From Streptomyces sp. TSRI0281 (GTDB lineage Bacteria > Actinomycetota > Actinomycetes > Streptomycetales > Streptomycetaceae): a stretch of 64,000 bases of DNA. Shown one piece after another: positions 55,445 to 64,000 of the stretch. A program made the translations under genes and the position numbers. The stretch is taken from assembly GCF_001905125.1 (NCBI RefSeq), contig NZ_LWLE01000003.1, forward strand, positions 1-64,000, given 5' to 3'. Under the pieces are notes generated by a model that saw only the letters and a program-made list of their open reading frames with translations, was not told the origin of the DNA and ran no database searches. Position 1 is the stretch's first letter, and each line of letters starts with the position of its first letter.

Positions 55445-56467
55445 ATGCCCATCGCAACCCCCGAGGTCTACGCCGAGATGCTCGACCGGGCGAAGGCAGG
55501 AAAGTTCGCCTACCCGGCCATCAATGTGACCTCGACCCAGACCCTGCACGCTGCGCTGCGCGGCTTCGCGGAGGCCGAGAGCGACGGCATCGTCCAGATC
55601 TCCACCGGTGGGGCGGAGTTCCTGGGCGGCCAGTACAACAAGGACATGGTGACGGGCGCCGTAGCCCTGGCCGAGTTCGCGCACATTGTCGCCGCCAAGT
55701 ACGACATCACGGTCGCGCTGCACACCGACCACTGCCCCAAGGACAAGCTGGACACCTATGTGCGTCCGCTGATCGACATCTCCGCGGAGCGTGTCGCCAA
55801 GGGCCTCAACCCGCTGTTCCAGTCGCACATGTGGGACGGTTCGGCCGAGACCCTCGCCGACAACCTGGCCATCGGTCAGGAACTGCTCGCCAAGGCCGCC
55901 GCCGCCAAGATCATCCTTGAGGTCGAGATCACCCCGACCGGTGGCGAGGAGGACGGCGTCACGCACGAGATCAACGACGAGCTGTACACGACCGTCGACG
56001 ACGCGCTGCGTACCGCCGAGGCGCTCGGACTGGGCGAGAGGGGCCGCTACCTGCTGGCCGCCTCCTTCGGCAACGTCCACGGCGTCTACAAGCCGGGCAA
56101 CGTCGTGCTCCGCCCCGAGCTCCTGAAGGACCTCCAGGAGGGCGTCGGCGCCAAGTACGGCAAGTCCTCCCCGTTCGACTTCGTCTTCCACGGCGGCTCC
56201 GGCTCCACGGCCGAGGAGATCGCCACCGCGCTGGAGAACGGCGTCGTGAAGATGAACCTCGACACCGACACCCAGTACGCCTTCACCCGGCCGATCGTGG
56301 ACCACATGTTCCGCAACTACGACGGCGTCCTGAAGGTCGACGGCGAGGTCGGCAACAAGAAGTTCTACGACCCGCGCAGCTGGGGCAAGTCCGCCGAGGC
56401 GGGCATGGCCAAGCGTGTCACCGAGGCGTGCGCGAACCTGCGCTCCACCGGTACGAAGCTGAAGTAG
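55445..56467 (+). CDS. fba: Class II fructose-bisphosphate aldolase
   Basis: 340 residues. It has PIATPEVYAEMLDRAKAGKFAYPAINV, HTDHC (metal-binding His and catalytic Asp, LHTDHCPKDKL), SHMWDGSAETL, EVEITPTGGEEDGV, LAASFGNVHGVYKPGNV and VFHGGSGSTAEEI, as in zinc-dependent class II aldolases. It splits fructose-1,6-bisphosphate in glycolysis. AAGGAGCGGTCAG precedes the ATG. It is monocistronic and ends at a hairpin. Confidence 0.98.
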   Translation: MPIATPEVYAEMLDRAKAGKFAYPAINVTSTQTLHAALRGFAEAESDGIVQISTGGAEFLGGQYNKDMVTGAVALAEFAHIVAAKYDITVALHTDHCPKDKLDTYVRPLIDISAERVAKGLNPLFQSHMWDGSAETLADNLAIGQELLAKAAAAKIILEVEITPTGGEEDGVTHEINDELYTTVDDALRTAEALGLGERGRYLLAASFGNVHGVYKPGNVVLRPELLKDLQEGVGAKYGKSSPFDFVFHGGSGSTAEEIATALENGVVKMNLDTDTQYAFTRPIVDHMFRNYDGVLKVDGEVGNKKFYDPRSWGKSAEAGMAKRVTEACANLRSTGTKLK

Positions 56468-56486
56468 TCCGTACGGACATCCGTCG

Positions 56487-56518
56487 TGGGCCCGGTACCC
56501 CTTGGGGTGCCGGGCCCA
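56487..56518 (+). terminator. Terminator of fba
   Basis: 15-bp stem TGGGCCCGGTACCCC with one G-T pair, 2-nt loop. Confidence 0.75.
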
Positions 56519-56566
56519 TGGCATGTCCGGGCGGCATCCATGACGCACTGAAGTGAGGGATCCGTT

Positions 56567-57730
56567 GTGAGTACGCCGATTTCGTCCTACGACTTCGACA
56601 CCGTCGTCGACCGCCGCGGTACCTGGTGCATCCAGTGGGACGGGGTCGCCGACCGGTTCGGAGTGGACGGTCTGCTGCCGTTCACCATCTCCGACATGGA
56701 CTTCGAGACGGCGCCCGAGGTACTGAGCGCGCTGCGGGCCCGTCTCGATCACGGGGTGTTCGGCTACACCACCTGGCAGCAGGACGACTTCCGGTCGGCG
56801 ATAGCCCACTGGTACGCGACCCGCTACGGCACCACGATCGACACGGACCGGCTCGTCTACGCGCCCTCGGTGCTCAGCCAGCTCTCGCAGCTGTTGCAGA
56901 TGTGGACGCGCGAGGGCGACGGGGTCGTCGTCCACACCCCCACGTACGACGGTTTCCGCAAGGCGGTCACCGGGCTCGGGCGGGAGCTGCGGGGCGTTCC
57001 GGTGGGCGACGCGGAGGCGCTGGAGCGGGAGCTGGCGCGGGCGGACGCGAAGGTGCTCGTGCTGTGTTCGCCGCACAATCCGACCGGGCGGGTGTGGACG
57101 GAGGCCGAGCTGGAGGCCATGGCGGAGTCGGCCCGGCGGCACGGGGTGGCGGTGATCAGTGACGAGATCCACGCGGACTTCGTCCACGAGGGGTACCGGC
57201 ACGTGCCGTGGACGCGGGTGGGTGGCGACGGGCGCTGGGCGGTGATCAGCTCCGCGTCGAAGTCGTTCAACTTTCCGGCGCTGACGGGTTCGTACGGGAT
57301 CGTCGGCGATCCGGCCGACCGGGCGGAGTTCCTGCGGCGCATGGAGACGGCGGAGGGGCTGGCCTCGCCGGCCGTGCTCTCGCTGACCGCGCACATCGCG
57401 GCGTACCGGGACGGCGGGGCGTGGCTGGACGCGGTGCGGGCGTATGTGGCGGGGAACCTGGAGCTGGTCGCGGAACGGCTGAACACGGCCTTCCCCGAGC
57501 TGGGCTGGGAGCCGCCGCAGGCGGGCTACCTGGCGTGGATCGACCTGCGGCCGCTGGGCGTGGACGACGAGGCGTTGCAGCGGGTGCTGATCGAGCGGGA
57601 GAAGGTCGCGATCATGCCGGGGGCGGTGTACGGGGCGGAGGGGTTTCTGCGGCTGAATGTGGGGTGTCCTCGGAGCAAGGTGGGGGCGGGGGTGGAGGCG
57701 TTGATTCGGGGGGTGGGGGCGGTGCGGTAG
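56567..57730 (+). CDS. MalY/PatB-type PLP enzyme (cystathionine beta-lyase-like)
   Basis: 387 residues from GTG 56567. The start FDTVVDRRGTWCIQWD is typical of MalY/PatB lyases, followed by PFTISDMDFETAPEVL, LCSPHNPTGRVW, VISDEIHADFVHEG and the PLP lysine in SSASKSFNFPAL. It would release homocysteine or thiols from sulphur amino-acid conjugates. MalY enzymes may also act as regulators. The gene stands alone, with a repeat array directly behind it. Confidence 0.9.
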   Translation: MSTPISSYDFDTVVDRRGTWCIQWDGVADRFGVDGLLPFTISDMDFETAPEVLSALRARLDHGVFGYTTWQQDDFRSAIAHWYATRYGTTIDTDRLVYAPSVLSQLSQLLQMWTREGDGVVVHTPTYDGFRKAVTGLGRELRGVPVGDAEALERELARADAKVLVLCSPHNPTGRVWTEAELEAMAESARRHGVAVISDEIHADFVHEGYRHVPWTRVGGDGRWAVISSASKSFNFPALTGSYGIVGDPADRAEFLRRMETAEGLASPAVLSLTAHIAAYRDGGAWLDAVRAYVAGNLELVAERLNTAFPELGWEPPQAGYLAWIDLRPLGVDDEALQRVLIEREKVAIMPGAVYGAEGFLRLNVGCPRSKVGAGVEALIRGVGAVR

Positions 57731-58297
57731 GGGGCGCCTGCGGCGGGCGTGTTCCCCTACCCGCCCCTTCCCGAAACCGGGGCGCTACCCCGGACCCTGG
57801 GGAGGATGCCCTCAATCGCCGGGCGGGCTGGGGTTTGGTGGCGTTGCCCCGGGCCGTGGGGAGGATGCCCTCAATCGCCGGGCGGGCTGGGGTTTGGTGG
57901 CGTTGCCCCGGACCCGGGAAGGGTGCCCTCAATCGCCGGGCGGGCTGGGGTTTGGTGGCGTTGCCCCGGACCCGGGAAGGGTGCCCTCAATCGCCGGGCA
58001 GGCTGGATGTGGCCGCCTGGTCGGGTGGGTATGGCCGGCGGGTGGGGTGGGGTTTGGTGGCGTTGCCCCGGGTCCTGGGAAGGGTGCCCTCAATCGCCGG
58101 GCGGGCTGGGTTTGGCCGGGGCGGGCTGGGTATGGCCGGCGGGTGGGGTGGGGTTGGTGGCTCGGCCCGGGTCCCGGGGGAGGGTGCCCTCAATCGCCGG
58201 GCGGGCTGGATGTGGCCGCCTGGTCGGGTGGGGTGGGTTGGGGCATCGGGGCTGGGTTCCGATGGACGGTGTGGTGTGTAGCGGGGATGCTGCTCTT
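57731..58297. repeat. Array of Streptomyces CTCAATCGCCGGGCGGGCTGG-type repeats
   Basis: 567 bp without a gene. Six copies of CCCTCAATCGCCGGGCGGGC start at about 57809, 57868, 57926, 57984, 58087 and 58197; the first four are about 58 bp apart, each linked by GGGTTTGGTGGCGTTGCCCC. GGTATGGCCGGCGGGTGGGG-type sequences lie between the last copies. No spacers or CRISPR layout. Similar motifs occur elsewhere in Streptomyces genomes as far as I recall. Confidence 0.88.
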
Positions 58298-59806
58298 ATG
58301 CCTGATGCCGAGCCGGGGAGCATTCGCGTTGCGTCGCCTGTCGGGCGTTGGGTCGTGCTGACCACGGTGCTCGGCTCCAGCATGGCGATGCTGGACTCCA
58401 CGGTCATCAACGTCGCCCTGCCCCGCATCGGCGAGGACCTCGGTACCGATCTGGCTGCGTTGCAGTGGACCGTCAACGCGTACATGCTCACCCTCGCCGG
58501 GCTGATCCTGCTCGGTGGGGCGCTCGGGGACCGGTACGGGCGGCGGCGGGTCTTCGTCGTCGGGGTCGTGTGGTTCGCGCTCGCCTCGCTGCTGTGCGGG
58601 GTGGCGCCGAACGCCGCGGTGCTGATCGCCGCACGGGCCCTCCAGGGCGTCGGCGGGGCGCTGCTCACCCCCGGATCGCTGGCCCTCATCCAGGCGAGCT
58701 TCCACCCGGACGACCGGGCCCGCGCCGTCGGCCTGTGGTCGGGGCTCGGCGGGGTCGGTGCCGCTGTCGGGCCCTTCGTCGGCGGCTGGCTCGTCGACGG
58801 GCCCGGCTGGCGATGGGTGTTCCTGCTCAATCTGCCGCTCGCCGCGATCTGTGTGCCCGTCGCGCTGCGTCACGTACCGGAGTCCCGGGACCCGGCGGCG
58901 CACGGCCGGTTCGATGTCCTGGGGGCCGTGCTCGGGGCGCTCGCGCTCGCCGGGGTGACCTATGCGCTGATCGAGGCGCCGGGGCGCGGTGCGTCGCCGC
59001 TCGTCATCGGCTCGGCCGTGGCCGGGGTGCTGCTCGGCGTGGCGTTCGTGCAGGTGGAGCGGCGGCGGCCGGATCCGATGCTGCCGCCGTCGATCTTCAG
59101 GTCCCGGCTGTTCACCTCGGTCAACATCGTGACGCTCTGTGTGTACGCGGCTCTGGGTGGTTTCTTCTTCCTCTCCGCGATCCAGCTCCAGGTGGTCGCC
59201 GGGTACTCGGCGCTGGGCGCGGGCACCGCGCTGCTGCCCACCACCGTCCTGATGCTGCTGTTCTCCGCCTCGGCGGGGGACCTGGGGCGGCGCATCGGCC
59301 CCCGTATCCCGCTCACCGTCGGCCCGCTGCTGGCCGCCACCGGGATGCTGCTGATGCTGCGGGTGGGACCCGGGGCCTCGGTGACCTCGTACCTGAGCGA
59401 CGTGCTGCCCGCCGTGCTGGTGCTCGGCCTGGGCCTGGTCACGCTCGTCGCGCCGCTCACCGCGACCGTCCTGGCCGCCGTGGACGCCGGGCGGGCGGGG
59501 CTGGCCAGCGGCATCAACAACGCGGCGGCCCGTGCCGCCGGGCTGATCGCGGTCGCCGCGCTGCCGCTGCTCGCGGGCATGGGACCGGAGGCGTACCGGG
59601 ACGCGGGCGAGTTCGCCGCGACCTTCCGCCGGGCCATGCCGATGTGCGCCGGGCTGCTGGTGGCCGGCTCGGTGATCGCCTGCTGGACGGTGCGTACCCC
59701 GCCCGCGGCGGGCCGCGACACCCGGCCCGAGTGCGCCGTGCACTGCGGGGTCGCGGCGCCGCCCCTGGAGCCGGAGCACGAGCCGCACACACGTGCCGGA
59801 ACGTGA
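58298..59806 (+). CDS. MFS multidrug exporter, DHA2 (EmrB/QacA) family
   Basis: 502 residues with 14 predicted TM helices. Motifs are VLGSSMAMLDSTVINVALPRI, LGDRYGRRRVF (motif A), ARALQGVGGALLTPGSLAL, and a motif-C-like VGAAVGPFVGGWLVD. The final ~35 residues are hydrophilic. The substrate is probably a drug or metabolite; no regulator is adjacent. The 5' end lies in the repeat array. Confidence 0.93.
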   Translation: MPDAEPGSIRVASPVGRWVVLTTVLGSSMAMLDSTVINVALPRIGEDLGTDLAALQWTVNAYMLTLAGLILLGGALGDRYGRRRVFVVGVVWFALASLLCGVAPNAAVLIAARALQGVGGALLTPGSLALIQASFHPDDRARAVGLWSGLGGVGAAVGPFVGGWLVDGPGWRWVFLLNLPLAAICVPVALRHVPESRDPAAHGRFDVLGAVLGALALAGVTYALIEAPGRGASPLVIGSAVAGVLLGVAFVQVERRRPDPMLPPSIFRSRLFTSVNIVTLCVYAALGGFFFLSAIQLQVVAGYSALGAGTALLPTTVLMLLFSASAGDLGRRIGPRIPLTVGPLLAATGMLLMLRVGPGASVTSYLSDVLPAVLVLGLGLVTLVAPLTATVLAAVDAGRAGLASGINNAAARAAGLIAVAALPLLAGMGPEAYRDAGEFAATFRRAMPMCAGLLVAGSVIACWTVRTPPAAGRDTRPECAVHCGVAAPPLEPEHEPHTRAGT

Positions 59807-59854
59807 ACCGGGGTGCGGCCCCACCGGCTCCCCGTGCCAGGCACACTTGATCCC

Positions 59855-60268
59855 ATGTCCATCCACGAGAACCTTCTCGGGGGCCCTGCCCCGACCCATC
59901 TGCCCGACGACCCCGAACCCCGCGAGCTGCTCGCGGGCGGTACGCCGCCCGCCGAGGTCGCGGCGAAGTACCCCACCTCGTCGCTGGCCTGGGCTCAGCT
60001 CGCCGACGAGGCGTTCGAGGGCGGCCGGGTCGTCGAGTCGTACGCGTACGCCCGTACCGGCTACCACCGCGGCCTCGACTCCCTGCGCCGCGCGGGCTGG
60101 AAGGGCCACGGCCCCGTCCCGTTCGAGCACGAGCCGAACCGCGGCTTCCTGCGCGCGCTGCACGCCCTCGCCCGCGCCGCCCAGGCGATCGGCGAGCAGG
60201 ACGAGTACGAGCGCTGCTCGACGTTCCTGCGGGACTCCTCGCCGACCGCCGCCGACATCCTGGGCTGA
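59855..60268 (+). CDS. DUF3151-family protein
   Basis: 137 residues. HENLLGGPAPTHLP, LAWAQLADEAFEGGRVVESYAYARTGYHRGLD, LRRAGWKGHGPVPFEHEPNRGFLRAL and RAAQAIGEQDEYERCSTFLRDSSP are the DUF3151 signature, a helical actinobacterial family. No function is known. It lies 48 bp after the MFS gene and ends at a terminator. Confidence 0.9.
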   Translation: MSIHENLLGGPAPTHLPDDPEPRELLAGGTPPAEVAAKYPTSSLAWAQLADEAFEGGRVVESYAYARTGYHRGLDSLRRAGWKGHGPVPFEHEPNRGFLRALHALARAAQAIGEQDEYERCSTFLRDSSPTAADILG

Positions 60269-60297
60269 GCCGCCCCCCGCTCGTACGCAGCACAGAT

Positions 60298-60340
60298 CAC
60301 CGGGCCCCGCGGGCCGCACCACCGCCCGCGGGGCCCGGTG
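60298..60340 (+). terminator. Terminator after the DUF3151 gene
   Basis: Perfect 17-bp stem CACCGGGCCCCGCGGGC with a 9-nt loop. Confidence 0.85.
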
Positions 60341-60510
60341 CCGTCCCGGTGTTCCGCCCCCGCGGTGCGCCGGGAGGGCGGCCGGTTCCGGCGTACGCCC
60401 GACGTACGCCCGGCGCGCGCCAGGATTAGGATGCGAACAGGGGACCGGAGCTCCACCACCTCACGGAAGGGGCGGACCGCTACCCGGAAGCTCGTGTCGA
60501 GGAGACAGAA

Positions 60511-61359
60511 ATGTCGACCAACCACCCCGACCCCGAAGCCACCGGTGCGCAGGCCCCGCACCTGGACTTCGCGGGAACGACTCCGTACGAGGACTATGTC
60601 CAGGCGGATGTCCTGACCCATCTCCAGCAGCTTCGCTCCGACGACCCCGGGGAAATGGTCTTCCTGGTCACCACCCAGGTCATGGAGCTGTGGTTCACCG
60701 TCATCGTCCATGAGTGGGAGACCGCGGCGCACGCCCTGCGCGAGGACCGCATACCGGTCGCCCGGGACGCACTGAAGCGCTCCCTGCGGGAACTGGAGGC
60801 GCTCAACGCCTCCTGGACGCCGCTCGCCGCACTCACCCCCGGCCAGTTCAACTCCTACCGCAGCGCGCTCGGCGAGGGCTCCGGCTTCCAGTCGGCGATG
60901 TACCGGCGGATGGAGTTCCTGCTCGGCGACAAGTCCGCGTCCATGCTCGTGCCGCACCGGGGCGCGCCCCGTGTCCACGCCGAGCTGGAGAAGGCGCTGG
61001 GCGAGCCCAGCCTGTACGACGAGGTTCTCGCCCTGCTCGCCCGGCGCGGCCACGCCGTGCCGCAGGACGTGCTCGGCCGGGACCTGACCCTGAAGTACGA
61101 GCCGTCCCCCGAGATCGAGGCCGTCTGGGCGGAGATCTACGGCGATCCGGAGCGGTACGACGACCTCGTCCGGCTCGGTGAGCTGATGACCGACGTCGGC
61201 GAACTGGTCTGGCGCTGGCGCAACGACCATCTCGTCGCCACCCGGCGGGCGATGGGCTCCAAGACCGGCACCGGCGGTTCCGCCGGAGTGGCCTGGCTGG
61301 AGAAGCGGGCCACGAAGAACGTGTTCCCCGAGCTGTGGACGGCGCGCAGCCATGTCTGA
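60511..61359 (+). CDS. kynA: Tryptophan 2,3-dioxygenase
   Basis: 282 residues. Helical heme enzyme with TTQVMELWFTVIVHEWE, SGFQSAMYRRMEFLLG and LGELMTDVGELVWRWRNDHLVATRRAMGSKTGTGGSAGVAWL; the heme-ligand His is in WRNDHLVATRR. It opens the indole ring of tryptophan to N-formylkynurenine. The stop overlaps kynU by 8 nt. Confidence 0.97.
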   Translation: MSTNHPDPEATGAQAPHLDFAGTTPYEDYVQADVLTHLQQLRSDDPGEMVFLVTTQVMELWFTVIVHEWETAAHALREDRIPVARDALKRSLRELEALNASWTPLAALTPGQFNSYRSALGEGSGFQSAMYRRMEFLLGDKSASMLVPHRGAPRVHAELEKALGEPSLYDEVLALLARRGHAVPQDVLGRDLTLKYEPSPEIEAVWAEIYGDPERYDDLVRLGELMTDVGELVWRWRNDHLVATRRAMGSKTGTGGSAGVAWLEKRATKNVFPELWTARSHV

Positions 61360-62575
61360 CACCACCACGGCCACGACGGGACTCGCCGCGCGGGCCGCCG
61401 TGCTCGACGCAGCCGATGAACTCGCCTCCCGGCGCGCCCTGTTCACCCTCGACGACACCGTCTACCTGGACGGCAACTCACTGGGTGCGCTGCCGGCCCA
61501 CGTACCCGCCCGCGTCCAGGACGTCCTCACCCGCCAGTGGGGCGAGCTGCGCATCCGGTCCTGGGACGAGAGCGGCTGGTGGACCGCGCCCGAACGGATC
61601 GGCGACCGGATCGCGCCGCTCGTCGGGGCCGCCGCCGGGCAGATCGTCGTCGGCGACTCGACCAGCGTGAACGTCTTCAAGGCGGTCGTCGCCGCGAGCC
61701 GGCTGGCGGCGGACGGACGCGACGAGATCCTTGTTGACGCGACGACGTTTCCCACGGACGGGTACATCGCCGAGTCCGCCGCCCGAATGACCGGCCACCG
61801 GATCGTCCCGGTCGCACCCGCCGAGGTGACGGAAGCGATGGGCCCCCGTACGGCCCTCGTCCTGCTCAACCACGTCGACTACCGCACCGGCAGGCTCCAC
61901 GACCTCCCCGGGCTGACCGCCGCCGTGCACGCGGCGGGCGGCCTCGCGGTCTGGGACCTGTGCCACAGCGCGGGCGCCCTGCCGGTCGGCCTGGACGCGC
62001 ACGGGGTGGACCTGGCCATCGGCTGCACGTACAAGTACCTGAACGGCGGCCCCGGTTCGCCCGCCTACCTGTACGTCGCCGAGCGTCATCAGGCCGCCTT
62101 CGACTCGCCCCTGCCGGGGTGGACGTCGCATGCGGACCCGTTCGCCATGACGCCGGGGTACGCCCCGGCGGACGGTGCGGTACGGGGCCGGGTCGGCACC
62201 CCGGACATCCTGTCCATGCTGGCGCTGGAGGCCTCGCTGGACGTGTGGGACGGGGTCTCCGTCGAGTCCGTACGGGCCAAGTCCCTCGCGCTGACGGACT
62301 TCTTCCTGGAGTGCGTCGCCGCGTATGTGCCGGACGGCCGGGTCGGCTCGGTCACCCCCCTCGCGCACGCGGAGCGCGGCAGCCAGGTCGCGCTGCGCTG
62401 CGCGGAGGCCGAGCCGGTGATGCGGGCGCTGATCGAGCGGGGCGTCGTCGGTGACCTGCGGCGGCCGGACGTCCTGCGGTTCGGGTTCACTCCGCTGTAC
62501 GTGGGGTTCGCGGACGCGGAACGGGCCGCGCGCGTCCTGGCCGAGGTGCTGGCCGAGGTGCCGAAGGGGAAGTGA
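61352..62575 (+). CDS. kynU: Kynureninase
   Basis: 407 residues, PLP fold type I. TVYLDGNSLGALPAHVPARVQ, VVGDSTSVNVFKAV, LLNHVDYRTGRLHDLPGL, VWDLCHSAGALPVGLDAHGVDLAIGCTYKYLNGGPGSPAYLYV with the PLP Lys in YKYLNGGPG. It splits kynurenine to anthranilate and alanine. The ATG lies inside the kynA stop region, so both are translated together. Confidence 0.97.
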   Translation: MSDTTTATTGLAARAAVLDAADELASRRALFTLDDTVYLDGNSLGALPAHVPARVQDVLTRQWGELRIRSWDESGWWTAPERIGDRIAPLVGAAAGQIVVGDSTSVNVFKAVVAASRLAADGRDEILVDATTFPTDGYIAESAARMTGHRIVPVAPAEVTEAMGPRTALVLLNHVDYRTGRLHDLPGLTAAVHAAGGLAVWDLCHSAGALPVGLDAHGVDLAIGCTYKYLNGGPGSPAYLYVAERHQAAFDSPLPGWTSHADPFAMTPGYAPADGAVRGRVGTPDILSMLALEASLDVWDGVSVESVRAKSLALTDFFLECVAAYVPDGRVGSVTPLAHAERGSQVALRCAEAEPVMRALIERGVVGDLRRPDVLRFGFTPLYVGFADAERAARVLAEVLAEVPKGK

Positions 62576-62790
62576 GGGGAAGCGGGCGGACCGGGCGGAC
62601 GGGGGCGGTCCGGACGGCCCGCCCCCGACTGGTACCGTCCCCGCAGGTCACGCCAGTTGGGCACATGGCCCCGGCATAGGCCCGGCCACGCCGTGAGGGT
62701 GCACACTGGCGTCGGGACCACGCACTGGCACAGGCACACGCACTGGCACAGGCATTGGCACAGGCATTGGCATTGGACGGTTGGAGCAGC

Positions 62791-63666
62791 ATGTCGGATT
62801 CTGCCGCGCGTGAGCGTGACGCCGCCGAGACCGAGTCGGCGTTCGCGCATCCGGTGGTCGCCCCCGATCGGTCCGCCGCCTACGGCAGCCACCCCGACCA
62901 GGTGATCGACTTCTTCGCGCCGCGCGACGGCCGGACCGGGGTGCCGCTCGTCGTCCTGTTCCACGGCGGGGCCTGGCGGGCCCCGTACGACCGGGCCCAT
63001 GTGTCGCCGCTCGCGGACTTCCTGGCCCGGCGCGGCTTCGCCGTCGCCAACGTGGAGTACCGGCGCGGCAGCGAGATCCCGCAGCAGGGCGGTGCGGGGC
63101 CGGTCGCGGGCCGCTGGCCCGAGACGTTCGACGATGTCGCCGCCGCGATGGACGCCCTGCCGGTGCTGGCCGCCCGGGAACTGCCGCAGGCCGATCTGCG
63201 GCGGACCGTGGTGACCGGACACTCGGCGGGCGGCACCCTGGCGCTGTGGGCGGCGGCCCGGCACGAGCTTCCCGAAGGGTCGCCGTGGCGGCTGCCCTCG
63301 CCGCCGCCGCTGCGCGGGGTCGTCGCCCTGGCGCCGATCGCCGACTTCACGGCCGCCGTCGAGCTGGGGATCTGCTCCGGGGCCGTGGGGCAACTCCTGG
63401 GTGGGAAGGACGGGTTCGAGGGCCGTCGGGCGTTCAGCGATCCGGCCGCGCTGCTGCCGACCGGCATCGCGACGGCCGTGGTGCAGGGCACCGACGACCT
63501 GACCGTGCCGCAGGCGGTGTCGGAGGCGTTCGTCGACGCGGCGGCGAAGGCGGGCGAGATGGTGGGGCTGACCCTGCTGGAGGGCGTCGGCCACTTCCCG
63601 CTGATCGACCCCTCGGCGGACGCGTGCGCGGTGGTGGCGGAGGAGCTGGCCCAGCTGGCGTGGTGA
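62791..63666 (+). CDS. kynB: Alpha/beta hydrolase, probable kynurenine formamidase
   Basis: 291 residues from ATG 62791 after TTGGAGC. Serine hydrolase of the alpha/beta fold: FHGGAWRAPYDR (oxyanion HGG), VTGHSAGGTLALWAA (nucleophile Ser), GTDDLTVP (Asp) and GVGHFPLIDP (His). Its place downstream of kynA and kynU fits N-formylkynurenine hydrolysis, completing tryptophan to anthranilate; this is a context-based assignment. A 12-bp tandem repeat lies in its leader. Confidence 0.8.
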   Translation: MSDSAARERDAAETESAFAHPVVAPDRSAAYGSHPDQVIDFFAPRDGRTGVPLVVLFHGGAWRAPYDRAHVSPLADFLARRGFAVANVEYRRGSEIPQQGGAGPVAGRWPETFDDVAAAMDALPVLAARELPQADLRRTVVTGHSAGGTLALWAAARHELPEGSPWRLPSPPPLRGVVALAPIADFTAAVELGICSGAVGQLLGGKDGFEGRRAFSDPAALLPTGIATAVVQGTDDLTVPQAVSEAFVDAAAKAGEMVGLTLLEGVGHFPLIDPSADACAVVAEELAQLAW

Positions 63667-63880
63667 GGGCGGGCGTGCGCGGGGGCGGTGTCGTGCTGCT
63701 GTGCGGTGGGGCGTGTGCGGGGCTCGCGGGGCGGTGTGCGGGGCTCGCGGCGGTGTGCGGGTGCGCCGTGCGGGGATGTGCGCCGGGCGCGCGGCTGCGC
63801 CTCGTAGTACTTGAGGGGGACGCTCCGGAATCCGTATCACTGCGGACGACCGGCGCCGCGCCGCCGCCTACCGTGGAGGC

Positions 63881-64000
63881 GTGACCCAGACCCAGACCCA
63901 GACGAAGACCAGAAGCCCGGAGCTGCGGGCCGTCAAGGGCGCGATAGCCGGCCTGCGACAGGACCTCTTCCACGACATCTTCGCCTACCGCCCGCTGGCC
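63881..64000 (+). CDS. N-terminus of a probable two-component sensor histidine kinase (partial)
   Basis: 40 codons run off the window. It reads VTQTQTQTKTRSPELRAVKGAIAGLRQDLFHDIFAYRPLA, and GGAGG precedes the GTG. The LRxDLFHDxFAYRPL start is, as I recall, typical of the membrane histidine kinases with a short cytoplasmic lead found in Streptomyces. The QT repeat is CAGACC three times. The rest is outside the window. Confidence 0.55.
   Translation, partial: MTQTQTQTKTRSPELRAVKGAIAGLRQDLFHDIFAYRPLA

Overview
The window is high-GC actinobacterial DNA and almost certainly comes from the core of a Streptomyces chromosome. The clues are GTG/TTG starts, GGAGG-type ribosome sites, a dnaK-grpE-dnaJ-hspR heat-shock operon with HspR (HAIR) operators, clpB under its own HAIR site, dcd, pyrE, fba, a kynurenine operon, TTA codons in accessory genes, and an exact GTTTCACGTGAAAC ParB site, which points to an oriC-proximal location. 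Gene identities come from motif reading only; no database was searched.

Layout. (1) 1-2465: accessory fringe with IS21-like end repeats, a three-TM membrane protein, a zinc-finger protein and a frameshifted GNAT gene. (2) 2466-20253: a candidate ~17.8-kb integrative mobilizable element inserted at the 3' end of tRNA-Gly(CCC), with a displaced tRNA-Gly 3' half at its left edge. Cargo runs left to right: a TIR gene overlapping a HIT-plus-membrane gene, a second divergent TIR gene, a truncated CHAT protease fragment fused to the tail of an XRE-TPR regulator, a four-gene kinase/nucleotidyltransferase, phosphotransferase, SDR and Nudix operon, an XRE-ImmA/IrrE regulator with a partner, a MOBP-type relaxase and MobC, a palindrome array that may hold the transfer origin, a winged-helix protein, then xis and int. 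xis has an in-frame TGA and int is frameshifted in a run of eight Gs, so the element looks unable to excise. (3) 20254-38349: housekeeping genes: dcd, a phosphoribosyltransferase, Yip1 and FG-GAP proteins, an Fe-S oxidoreductase, a sugar transferase with an 18-bp minisatellite, the dnaK operon, a LuxR-type regulator divergent from a secreted peptide with four 22-residue DLVWD repeats and a degenerate Rieske-like partner, a PPOX protein, clpB and a YbjN protein. (4) 38669-46967: a type VII secretion locus (two WXG100-like proteins, an unknown, a long membrane-active candidate effector, a frameshifted EccC ATPase and a membrane protein). (5) 46971-64000: ECF sigma factor, LamG protein, aminotransferase, DUF2617, membrane spermidine-synthase-like protein, SRPBCC protein, aldose epimerase, pyrE, a parS inside a hairpin, fba, a MalY-type lyase, a Streptomyces-type repeat array, MFS exporter, DUF3151, kynA-kynU-kynB and the start of a probable histidine kinase.

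The best candidates for undescribed biology are the TIR / HIT-3TM pair (Thoeris-like in logic, but with a HIT domain in place of the usual sensor), the DLVWD-repeat secreted peptide locus, and the kinase-NTase/phosphotransferase/SDR/Nudix operon with its XRE-TPR regulator. Decay is clear in several places: four single-base or nonsense lesions (GNAT, xis, int, eccC) were found by matching reading frames. Those in G/C runs could be sequencing errors and should be checked first.
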